Shown here: in pieces, positions 55,302 through 64,000 of the stretch
Layout: every line of letters begins with the position of its first letter
Numbering within the stretch: position 1 is the stretch's first letter
Assembly (NCBI GenBank): GCA_038277395.1
Contig: CM076196.1
Span: 127,469,410-127,533,409 of the forward strand
Origin: Dryocosmus kuriphilus
Taxonomy: Eukaryota > Arthropoda > Insecta > Hymenoptera > Cynipidae
Direction of reading: 5' to 3'
Length of the DNA stretch: 64,000 nucleotides
Position numbers and translations under genes: made by a program
Notes under the pieces: generated by a model
What the model saw: the letters and a program-made list of their open reading frames with translations, nothing else
Database searches by the model: none
Told to the model about the DNA's origin: nothing

Positions 55302-55488
55302 CAGTCAAAAGCATGTATGCCTTATGTTTTGGGGAGCAGTCCAAAAATGAAAATAGCGTCAACTCTATACGTTTGTATGAACTCTGACGTGTACTTGCAT
55401 TGCCATGGTTCATAGAAACGCATAGAGTTGTTGCCATTTTCATTTTTGGACCTGCTTACCAAACATAAGGCATACATGCTTTTGACTG
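55302..55488. mobile_element. 187-bp Tc1/mariner-type MITE in the end of DIRS B
   Basis: The ends CAGTCAAAAGCATGTATGCC and GGCATACATGCTTTTGACTG are perfect inversions, flanked by TA (55300-55301, 55489-55490). Removing it restores the similarity of the DIRS end to the copy at 51030-51055. A CAGT terminus with TA target matches the giant foldback at 2115. Confidence 0.9.
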
Positions 55489-55767
55489 TACATAATTCAA
55501 AACACTAGCATTACAGCTGGCATCGATTAAAACACATTGCGCATGTGCGACACTTTTGAAATTGCTTGGGCTTTATTGGCGCCGTTCCCGTTCTGGATTT
55601 GTCGATTGTTCCGCGATAATTATTTACATATACACTATCAAATCCACTCATTTTTCCTACGTTTCATATTTCATTACAATGCGCGTTCCATGAAACAATT
55701 GAAAAAATAAGATTGTATGAAAAATTTACACAGGATTCGGAAATAAAACTAGACACGGTTGTGCAGG

Positions 55768-56979
55768 TGTTACGGCGTGGCATCCGCCGTAAGTTTAGTT
55801 TAGGGTTACAAAGCCCTCTCTCTAATTTCACAAGCACGAAACAAACAAAATTCAAACAAATTTAAATGCTTAAATTATTAAATTTTGTAATAGAATGAAA
55901 TCAGTAAAGAATTTGATTGTTTAAAATGAAAGATTTGAAATACTCTCTCTATCTTCGAAGGAAATATAATCTGTCCACCAGAAACTGTTAGATTACATCA
56001 AGCGATATCTTAATAAAAGATATAGACCAAACTGCGTCGTATGAAAGGCATAAAAATATAGTTAGACGCCAAAATTCGTAGAAATTAGATTGAGTCTGTC
56101 AAACCAAATCCATAAATTATGAATATGAGACTAATTTCTTAAGAAATAAGATGTACACTGATATGGTATACGTCGAAAGAATGAAAGTGTGAATCAAATG
56201 AACTAAATATTAAACAGGAAATCAATTAAGACTGTAATCAAAAGACGCCAAGTCGTCGCGACTGAACCCTTGGAAAGCGTAGCCGACAGTCGTAAAGCTG
56301 TCATAGGTGTTTATAAAATCTAGACCATAAGATTATTGTATGTATTACAGGCACGAACTTTTTACGAGATAAACCTGGAGCTTTGGACCGTTTGTAGGCG
56401 TGAAAATTGTACTTTAACCTTTTCTTTAATTGGTTATCTGTAATGACGAACTCTCCGACACTCTCCGATTCATAATGTAATTGGTTAAATTTCAGAGCGA
56501 GTGGGGACTCCCCACTATTGGAACCACTCTCATTTCGGTTACGGGGATGTCAACCCAAGAACAAAACGGCAGATTTACCCGAGATATACTCCGATCAGCG
56601 TCTCAGAATCTGAGATACCTCTATCGAGTTCTCGACTTGTGACTTTTGAACTTATCATAAAGTGTAAAACTTGTAACTTCTACTGAATAATCCAAAAGGG
56701 ACTTGAACTTTTGAAAATGTAAACCGCGATCGGTTTCGGACTTAACTTGAAGTGTTTTTACTGTTTTAACTTTTAATTGAAAGTGATTTTATTAAATACT
56801 TTAATAATCTTTAATAAACAAATAGTTCTTCAGTGAAACCTTGGTACTTCTACTTATTTGAACAGTGAAGCCCATTTCCTCAGTTTTCGTTTTTACGAAT
56901 TTAGCGGAAAGAATACGCCGACCAATCAATGAAAGGCAACATTCATTAAACTGACAGCAGCGACATCATGGACATAACA
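55768..56979 (+). repeat. Candidate 5' LTR of the Gypsy element
   Basis: TGTTACGGCGTGGC at 55768 and GGACATAACA at 56979 give a TGTTA/TAACA inverted border, and a primer-site-like TGGTGACAGCGGCGGG (56982-56997) follows at once. The right border is therefore well supported. The left border is tentative because no second LTR with this start is seen before the window ends. Confidence 0.45.
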
Positions 56980-56981
56980 AT

Positions 56982-56997
56982 TGGTGACAGCGGCGGG
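56982..56997 (+). promoter_or_regulatory. Gypsy primer-binding-site-like sequence
   Basis: TGGTGACAGCGGCGGG starts with TGG two bases past the presumed LTR end, the expected place for tRNA priming of minus-strand synthesis. The tRNA is not identified. The leader to gag (56998-57713) has no conserved frame. Confidence 0.55.
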
Positions 56998-57713
56998 ATT
57001 CTGCACTTTGGAAATTGGGTCATCAACATACATATCAAATAGTCATGACCTTCTTCGTTGGGTTTTTGCCGTGGTTTTTCACCCAGAAGCAAAGCAAGGG
57101 TGTTAGCAAATCGCACCAAAGGTCATAGCCGGTTGAATACAGGGACCACGGTCCACGGAGGATATTCCCCTTATCAACCGCAGACTGGAGTAAACGATTG
57201 TGAGGAACCCGATCGTCGGATCCAAAATCATAATAACTTGGATCCAGAAGATTCCGGCTCGTGAAGAGTAATGGCACCGTGGAACCAATCTCGTGAAGAG
57301 TTTGGCACCGTTGGACCTTGGGCAACCTGGAAGGACTTCCAAGGACTACTGCGAACTTCGTGGACTCAGAAGAAAAACTCGATTGTGACAGTGATTATCC
57401 TTTTCTCTAAGTGTGCTAAGACGCAAGTGCAGAGAAAAATAAAGAAAAATTGTGTTTTATATTTTGAGTGCGTACATATACTCAACTTGGATTATAACTA
57501 CGATGAAAGCTGTAAGTCAAAAACTATTTTAAAAACTAAGTGTTTGTTTGGAATTTTGGTTTTTCAGGAAAGAAAATAATATTGAAAATTATTATGTCAA
57601 ATTGCTTCTTGATATTTGTTTTATAGACAGAGAAATTTTTAATTAAAGATTGAATTTTGGCAAGTAAAATATTATTTGTTTTTACCTGAAATTTCAAAAT
57701 AAAATTGAGCAAA

Positions 57714-59061
57714 ATGCCTCGTACTCGAAGCCTAAAATCTAAAGCAGGCACCAGGCCTCCTGCGAGCGAAACTCCTAGTGTTACTCATGTGGAAGTACAA
57801 ACAAGTACAAATAATCAAGCGGTTGATAATTTATCTGCCACTTCAGAAATGGCAGGTCCATCTAGATCAAGTGAAATATCCAGGGCAGTCGCGACAATTC
57901 CGAATTTAGTAGGTAATAATAATGTAAATGTCGTCAATGTCTCTGATAGCGATCAGACAGCTTCAGCTAGCTCAGAATCGGGAAACGAATCATGGAATAA
58001 TCTTCAAAGACATGAAACTCCAGTAAATTTACCTTCTTCATCAAATGAGTTAGCAAATACCTCATTAAGAATTAGTGATCCTGGAAAAATATCTCAATTA
58101 ATTCGCGATGTAATACCAACGTTCGATGGCAAGAACATGTCCGTTAAAATGTTTATTCAGCATTGTAAAGCCGCTCTTTCCATGATTCAACCCTGTGAAG
58201 TTCCGTACATGACATTGTTGGTACAAACTAAAATAACTGGTGAAGCTCGTGCTCACATTCAGGATAGGGATGATATGACTCTGGAAGAAATACTAAAAAC
58301 TCTCGAACAAGTTTATACTCATCGATCGGATATTAGTCAGCTTTTGCAACAATTAAGTCAAATTAAAAAGAAACCTGAGGAAACCATTCCTGCATATGGT
58401 GGGCGGGTTATTCAAATTTTAAATAAATTAACTGCGCAGGTTAAAGAAACTATTCTTGGTGACAAAGGGAAAGCTATTTCTGAATCTTATAGAATAACGG
58501 CAATAGGAAATTTCTTGCGCGGATTAGACAAGGAAACCTTTTTACATATGGGAGATAAAAGTAACATAACCACTATAGAGAGTGCGATCGCAGTTGCTTA
58601 TCAGGCTGATTTACAGTTGAAATCTTGGAATGATGTACATTCATCCTCAATGGACGTGACTCCGTCCACTTCTCAACCCCAGACATTAAATAACGAAACA
58701 CAAAAATTTATTTCTAAAAAACTAATTGCTTATGTACAAAAAGCTGGGAATGATGAAGGTGGTCAGAGTCGCTCCTATGATTCCGTGCAGTGTTATGGCT
58801 GCAAAGAATACGGGCATATTAAGCGAAATTGTTCGAAAAAGATGAAAACAGATGTTAAAGGTAGAGAGAGGAAAAATTGCAATTATTGTCATAGGGAAAA
58901 TCACGATTTTAAAGAATGTCGATTGAGACTAAAACATGAAAAAGAGAGAACGCGATTCATGAAAACACAGACGGAAAATTTAAACTGGGATCCGAGCCGT
59001 CAAAACGAGGGGGGGACGACTCAACTCCAGGTACTCCCTCGAAAAGAATCGTCCTCAAATT
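57714..59061 (+). CDS. Gypsy gag
   Basis: An intact frame of about 449 codons from ATG 57714 (MPRTRSLKSK); the open frame begins nine bases earlier without an ATG. A Ser/Thr-rich N-terminus leads to a capsid-like helical region (about residues 130-320: IPTFDGKNMSVKMFIQHCKA, QVYTHRSDISQLLQQLSQIK), then two zinc knuckles, CYGCKEYGHIKRNC (CCHC) and CNYCHRENHDFKEC. It would form the particle and bind RNA. Pol follows in the -1 frame, overlapping the gag end from about 59009. Confidence 0.88.
59009..59015 (+). promoter_or_regulatory. Candidate -1 ribosomal frameshift site between gag and pol
   Basis: A run of seven G (after ACGA) lies where the pol frame (-1 relative to gag) is already open and stays open into the protease. 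A G-GGG-GGG heptamer fits the X-XXY-YYZ slip rule. A downstream stimulatory structure was not assessed. Confidence 0.5.
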
Positions 59062-60817
59062 AAAAAGCAAAAATGAATTAGGATCTGCCCCAGTAGTAAA
59101 CCTAGAAAACTCTTCTTTCTCAAATAAAAAGGCAACTTTTTTGGTAGATAAAGGATCTAGTGTTAATCTGATTAAAGAAAAAATGCTTGATTCTCGAGTC
59201 TGGATAAATGTTAAAAGAATCCATGATTTAATAGGAATCGGTGAAACTATGGTGCCAACAAAAGGTGAAGTAAAAGTAATGATCCAAAGTAAAGAAACTC
59301 CATTTCAAGTTGTAACTAATAATTTTCCCATTCCTCAAGATGGAATCCTCGGTATCGAATTCCTTAGGCAGCATCACGCAGTGATTAATTTTGTGGACGA
59401 TTGCCTCCACTTTGGGCATCAAGATTATCCACTTAATTCACATGTCACTGTCCATTTACCTGCAAGAACGAAACAATTAGTAAATTTGATTCTAAAAGAA
59501 ACAAAGTTAAAAGAAGGTTATATTAGTAGACTTTCGTGTGGACCTGGTATTTACGGTAGAGAATCATTAGTTACAAACAATTTCGGGATAGCTCAAACTT
59601 ACATAATAAATACTACTACTAAAGAAGTACATCTCACTTTACCTCCTGTAGAATTAGAAGAATTTGAAATTATTCCTCCATGTCCTAGATCTGCACAAGG
59701 TTCAGGTTACAGCGAAAGGGAAAAAGAAAATGCAGCTAGATTATCTGAAATTTTAAAAATAATTAATTTAGATCATCTGAATGAGGAAGAAAAGGAAAGT
59801 TTGATTCCAATCATAGCAGATTATACTTATCAATTTTTTATACCAGGCGATAAATTGGGTTCCACCAATGTATTATCACATAAAATTATCACTACTGATG
59901 AAAATCCTATTAACACAAAGCAATATCGTTATCCACCTATCCATAGGGACGAAATCCGTAAACAAACTAAAGAGTTATTAGAAACAGGAATAGTACAACC
60001 CTCTACGTCCCCGTACAACTCTCCTTTACTGATAGTTCCTAAAAAACAAGACTCTAAGGGTAATAAGCGCTGGAGGATGGTAATAGACTATCGAGCATTA
60101 AATGAAAAAACTGTTGGAGATGCTTATCCGATGCCTAACATCCTAGATATTCTGGATCAGCTCGGAGGTTCTAAGTATTTCTCCGTTTTAGATCTAACAT
60201 TGGGATTTCATCAAATTCCCATGGATCCCGGTTCTAAAGAAAAAACTGCATTTTCTACACCTTTTGGGCACCTCGAATATAATCGAATGCCCTTTGGTTT
60301 GAAAGGTGCTCCTTCCCGATTCCAAAGATTAATGGATGTCGTGCTTCAAGGTGTTCAGGGAATAGAGATGTTCGTGTACATGGATGACATCGTTATCTAT
60401 GCTACATCTTTAAAAGAACATGCTCAAAAACTCCGAACCTTATTAGGACGCTTGAAAACGGCTGGACTGACATTACAGACAGAGAAATGTTGTTTCTTGA
60501 GACAAGAAATAGCATATTTAGGTCACCTTATAACAAAGGATGGAGTAAAACCTGATCCACGGAAGATAGAAGCCGTCAAAAATTTTCCAGTTCCAAAAAA
60601 CAAGAAAAACATCAAGCAGTTCCTGGGTCTTATCGGTTATTATCGTCGTTTCATTCCGGAATTTGCAAAAATATCTAAACCTTTAAATTTACTTTTACAA
60701 GATAACGTCAAATTTTCGTGGACTCAAGAAACTCAAATCGCTTTTGAAAGATTAAGAGACAAGATTTGTACTGAACCAATCTTACAGTATCCTGATTTTT
60801 CGAAGCCTTTCATATAA
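59012..60817 (+). pseudogene. Gypsy pol: protease and reverse transcriptase
   Basis: In the -1 frame, the protease motif reads KATFLVDKGSSVNLI: Lys replaces the Thr/Ser of the usual D-T/S-G, so the protease may be dead. The RT has IVPKKQDSKGNKRWRMVIDY, YFSVLDLTLGFHQIPMDPGS (first catalytic Asp), YNRMPFGLKGAPSRFQRLMD and VYMDDIVIYA (catalytic pair intact), then YLGHLITKDGVKPDPRKIEA. A TAA at 60816-60818 cuts the frame just before the RNase H motif TTDASEYALGG, otherwise in phase. It is a typical Ty3/Gypsy pol. Confidence 0.9.
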
Positions 60818-60818
60818 A

Positions 60819-61888
60819 CGACTGATGCTTCTGAATATGCTTTAGGTGGAATATTGAGTCAAGGTAATATTGGTCAAGATTTACCTATAGCATATGCATC
60901 TCGTACTTTGCAAAGCGCGGAAATAAATTATTCAACGATTGAAAAAGAGTTATTAGCCATTGTCTTTTGTGTTAAACATTTCCGTCCTTATCTTTATGGA
61001 AATCGATTCACTTTGGTTACTGACCATAGACCGCTTGTTTGGTTACATGAACTTAAAGATCCAGTTTCAAGACTTGCACGATGGCGCATTAAACTTAGTG
61101 AATACGATTACGAAATAGTGTACAGGGCCGGAAAGATTAACGTAAACGCGGATGCACTGTCACGAAACCCGCATAACACAGGAACAAGTAGTTCTTTTAA
61201 TGCTCAGACCTATAAAAAATCCGAAACATGCCTCTCAGAACAAAGCCGGATTTTGCTAACGTCCGCACAACCAGAAGGAGAGGTTTGTTTCGAAGAATTA
61301 TTGGAACAGCTCTTCATTGATCCCGGAAACCCGGACGTCGCAGGAACAAAGTCTTTAAAGCACGGAATTGTTGATACTGATCAGGGAGAAAGTGAAAAAT
61401 CTGCCTCTCAGGTACAGTGCATCTCTGTACCACTACAGAATGACACTGCTGAGGGTCGCTGTCAGGAACCCCGATATCAATGCGGCCCTGCCAAACACTG
61501 GTGGTCCAAATTGTGGGGATGGAAACGCCTTGACCTTGGTAGATTAGGGAAAGAAAAATCTTGTAAGGAATTAGAGGGTGAGAAAAGACCTCTGTTTGAT
61601 AATGATCCATTGTCTTTAAGCGATGCATCAAGTTGCGACCTAGCAAATTCGAATCAGTTAAATTCAAATTTAGATCAGGTGCCTGAATACCAGATTCTGA
61701 CGAGTCCCACGTACTCCTCATTACTGAGCAGGTTTCAAGGTTCAAGGGTTGGCTCAAAGGTTAAAAACAAAGTCGACATTGCGGAAAGTCCGGACAATGA
61801 AGTTGTGAAGGCCCCTGAGTCAAGGGATGATTCTTCTCTTTGGGTGTGTTCCAATGTTGGTAATCGGAGATGCTTGCGTATCCTATAG
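60819..61888 (+). pseudogene. Gypsy pol: RNase H and long low-complexity linker
   Basis: After the in-frame stop, the RNase H shows TTDASEYALGG (first Asp), YSTIEKELLAIVF (Glu), TLVTDHRPLVWL (Asp) and IVYRAGKINVNADALSRNP (last Asp region). About 210 codons of Ser/Glu/Lys-rich linker follow (61190-61830) with no recognised fold; such a long spacer between RNase H and integrase is unusual for Gypsy. The frame ends in a stop at 61888. Confidence 0.85.
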
Positions 61889-62290
61889 CAAAGATAAAGT
61901 CTCCATGGGAAAAGGTCACATTGGTCATTTTGTCTCAGCAGATGGATTGCTAGAATCTGAAATAAATAAAGAGTTAGTTGATGCTGAATTATTTCGATCT
62001 GATGATTTATTAAAAGAAAATCCACAAGTTGGACAAGTAGTAGTGTTTTTTACAAAATGCACGGTATGTTTTTAGTATTGTTATTAAAAACAAACATGAT
62101 GATAGACTATTTTTGAATACTATTTCAAATGCAATGTTGGCCTTAAAAAAAGCCATGGAATCATTAAATGTAAAGAAAATCAAAATATCTAGCAAAGGTA
62201 ATGCTCTTGATCCTTTGTCATGGGTGTCTATGGAACAAATAATTAAACAATATTTTTTAAAGTCTGATTTAAGTGCTATTATTTGTTCAG
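61845..62290 (+). pseudogene. Macro-domain-like segment between RNase H and integrase
   Basis: Two adjoining frames (61827-62075 and from about 62070 on) together resemble a macro domain of the OARD1/Poa1p type: LVIGDACVS, then GKGHIGHFVSADGLLESEIN (compare the loop-1 H-x-(I/V)-S-x-D region), PQVGQVVVF, FSIVIKNKHDDRLFLNTISN (strand and helix), AMLALKKAMESLNVKKIKIS, and KGNALDPLSWVSMEQII (compare G-C-G-L-D-R-L-x-W, with the Asp kept). Known relatives bind ADP-ribose and some remove it from proteins. A one-base shift near 62060 breaks this copy. The call is from motif memory and needs a profile search. Confidence 0.62.
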
Positions 62291-63363
62291 GTGAAATCAT
62301 TGTTCCACCAAAGGAAAAACGCGATGAAATAATTAAGGAATTCCACGAATCTGTTGTGGGTGGTCACAAGGGAAACTCTAAAACTTATTGGCGAATTAGA
62401 TCTCTTTATTATTGGGATAATTTAAAATCTGATGTGCAAAAAGTTGTGAGCAAATGTCAAACCTGTCAACGAAACAAATTAACTAGAAGAGGGACTCGTA
62501 TGCCTATGATGATAACCGATACTCCCAAGGAACCGTTTGAAAAAATACAAGTAGATTTGGTAGGACCTTTGCCCATTACACCCCGAGGTAATGAGTACAT
62601 TCTAACAATTCAATGTTTGTTTTCAAAGTACTCAGACGCCATCCCATTAAAAATGACTGATTCAGTCACAATTGCACAAGCCATTGCGGAAAACTTTATT
62701 TCTAGATACGGTTGTCCCCTCATTATTCAAACTGACCAAGGCAGCTGTAATCTTACTAGCAAGGTAATCCAGGCTTTTTGTAAGATCTTCAAAATAAAAA
62801 AGATACAATCCTCTGCTTATCATCCACAAAGTTTAGGATCTTTAGAACGGAGTCACCACACTTTGATTGAGTACCTCAGATGTTTTGAAGGATCCGTTAA
62901 CTGGGATGAATGGCTCAGATTCGCTGTATTTTCCTATAATACGTCAGTTCATGAAGCCACTGGGTTCGCTCCCTACACTCTTGTTTTCGGAAAAGAGGCT
63001 GTGTTCCCGTCCAGCTTCAATGAGAATCCTCCTGACAAAACATACTTAGATTATCTAAAAGAATATTTTCAAAAACTAGATAATATCCACTCGTTAGCTC
63101 ATGAAAGAATTTTACAAGCGAAAGAAAAGTCAAAGAAATACTATGATCGAAAATTAAATCCAAAGTATTTCAAAGAAAACTCAAAGGTATATTTAAAAGT
63201 TGAAGTAAGACCAAATACAAAATTTGATCCATTTTATGCAGGGCCTTATATCCTCGAGAAACTAATCGGAGATAGAAATGCGTTAGTCAGAATGGGTCCC
63301 AATAAAACAAAAGTAGTGCATTTAGATAAACTAAAATTATGTGCTTACCCTTGTGACGATTAA
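62290..63363 (+). CDS. Gypsy integrase
   Basis: It is continuous with the preceding frame. The H2C2 zinc finger (HESVVGGHKGNSKTYWRIR... CQTCQRNK) is followed by the catalytic core with IQVDLVGPLPITPRGNEYIL (Asp), LIIQTDQGSCNLTSKVIQAF (Asp) and YHPQSLGSLERSHHTLIEYL (Glu). It ends with the GPY/F-like C-terminal module (FYAGPYILEKLIGDRNALVR) and a stop after CAYPCDD. The D-D-E triad is intact and no chromodomain follows. It would insert the DNA copy into the genome. There is no env-like frame downstream. Confidence 0.9.
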   Translation, partial: GEIIVPPKEKRDEIIKEFHESVVGGHKGNSKTYWRIRSLYYWDNLKSDVQKVVSKCQTCQRNKLTRRGTRMPMMITDTPKEPFEKIQVDLVGPLPITPRGNEYILTIQCLFSKYSDAIPLKMTDSVTIAQAIAENFISRYGCPLIIQTDQGSCNLTSKVIQAFCKIFKIKKIQSSAYHPQSLGSLERSHHTLIEYLRCFEGSVNWDEWLRFAVFSYNTSVHEATGFAPYTLVFGKEAVFPSSFNENPPDKTYLDYLKEYFQKLDNIHSLAHERILQAKEKSKKYYDRKLNPKYFKENSKVYLKVEVRPNTKFDPFYAGPYILEKLIGDRNALVRMGPNKTKVVHLDKLKLCAYPCDD

Positions 63364-64000
63364 AACACAAAAACAAAGAATCGGAAATACGTTGTCAATA
63401 AGAAATTTATCCAATAACCTGAATAAAAATAAATCTCTGTTGAAATCTGAAACAAAAAGAGAATTAAATTTACACAAGGAAATTTCTTATTATTAAAGTA
63501 AAAATAATATTATAAAACAAATAAAATTGAAGTACTTATCTAATTTTAAAATATTCGTTGACGATTTCAAAAAGTTCTTAATCACCTCTGATCGCAAGTG
63601 AAATAGAAACTCCTTCTGAAAATATAAATTAAATATTATTATGTCATAGTCGCTAGATTTTAATTTTAGTTTTAGTTGCAAACTAAAATATCGAAATTGA
63701 ATGTTTAGATTGTGATATAGTATCAAAATTAAATGTTTTAATTCCGATATTTGTTCTTAAGAGGGGAGGAGATTGGTAGAAATACCAAAATTAATTTTTT
63801 TATTTTAATTATTTTAATTATTTCTTTAACTTTAAAATTAATCTTACTACTTTTTATTAAGGTTTTAATAAATTTTTTTAATCCAACATGTTAGGTAAAG
63901 TTTTATATGAATCAAAGGTATCAAAATTCCTTATCACCTGAAAGACGAGTGATCATGATACCAACAAACCAAGTACAAGTTGATTTAAATTTCCCTCCAA
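63364..64000 (+). other. Gypsy 3' region with polypurine tract, possible 3' LTR start
   Basis: AAGAGGGGAGGAGA at 63759-63772 is a good polypurine tract. The next bases (TTGGTAGAAATACC) would then start the 3' LTR, yet they do not match the TGTTACGGCG start proposed for the 5' LTR. Either the 5' border is wrong, the 3' LTR is displaced, or the ends come from different copies. The window ends before this can be settled. Confidence 0.5.

Larger units (their letters stand above)
50525..55520 (+). mobile_element. DIRS-type retrotransposon B (decayed)
   Basis: The left terminus (about 50531-50650, GATACACGTCATCCCTATGA, GTGTACTCGCCTTAACCTC) is inverted at 55165-55275 (GAGGTTAAGGCGAGTACAC-type). A segment at about 50985-51060 (TTCTCTCATAGGGATGCCGT through TTCAAAACACTAGCA) recurs at the right end, interrupted there by a MITE. 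The coding order gag, RT, RNase H, methyltransferase-like, tyrosine recombinase matches DIRS, on the plus strand. It is unlike DIRS A in sequence. Confidence 0.82.

Noticed and set aside
63364..63760. An env-like gene after the Gypsy integrase
   Set aside because: No open frame of useful length, signal peptide or membrane segment on the plus strand.

Overview
The window is AT-rich eukaryotic nuclear DNA, almost certainly from an insect. It holds BEL/Pao, Gypsy, DIRS, Penelope-like, mariner, hAT and PIF/Harbinger elements, a tRNA-derived SINE, and spliced fragments of an LDL-receptor-family gene. The species cannot be named; the element mix would suit a hymenopteran or a beetle. No complete host gene is visible. 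Nearly all recognisable content is transposable-element DNA, much of it nested, and several insertions are exact to the base because their target duplications survive.

Layout. 1-8.8 kb: a decayed CENP-B/DDE_1 (pogo/Tigger-type) transposase gene on the minus strand is split by a 6.2-kb foldback element (2115-8342). The foldback has TA target duplications, and each arm carries the same exons of an LDL-receptor-like gene. 8.8-13.2 kb: a Penelope-like element with a GIY-YIG domain, the C-terminal part of a hAT transposase, and an inverted-repeat element. 13.2-19.0 kb: foldback/MITE-type repeats and a deleted PIF/Harbinger element with TTA duplications. 19.1-21.5 kb: a 5'-truncated LINE with a 13-bp target duplication. 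22.1-25.1 kb: a small hAT-like MITE, then a tiny LTR element whose LTRs carry a 5S-rRNA-like segment and a type III hammerhead ribozyme. 25.5-32.6 kb: a full-length but decayed BEL/Pao element (minus). 32.7-40.6 kb: two candidate exons of unknown origin, a second hammerhead/5S element, foldbacks, and an ORF resembling the end of a ubiquitin-specific protease. 40.6-47.2 kb: a mariner split by a DIRS tyrosine-recombinase retrotransposon (minus), itself hit by a MITE. 47.3-50.5 kb: a SINE with an 18-bp duplication and a 2-kb inverted-repeat element. 50.5-55.5 kb: a second, more decayed DIRS-type element (plus). 55.7-64 kb: a Ty3/Gypsy element (plus) with a predicted macro domain between RNase H and integrase.

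Three things stand out. (1) Two copies of a retrozyme-like mini-LTR element combine a type III hammerhead, with an intact core in one LTR, and a 5S-rRNA-derived segment. (2) The giant palindrome carries host-gene exons, and its precise TA insertion interrupts a transposase reading frame. (3) The Gypsy pol region appears to have gained an ADP-ribose-binding macro domain. All open reading frames show breaks or mutated catalytic residues to some degree, so most copies here are probably immobile.
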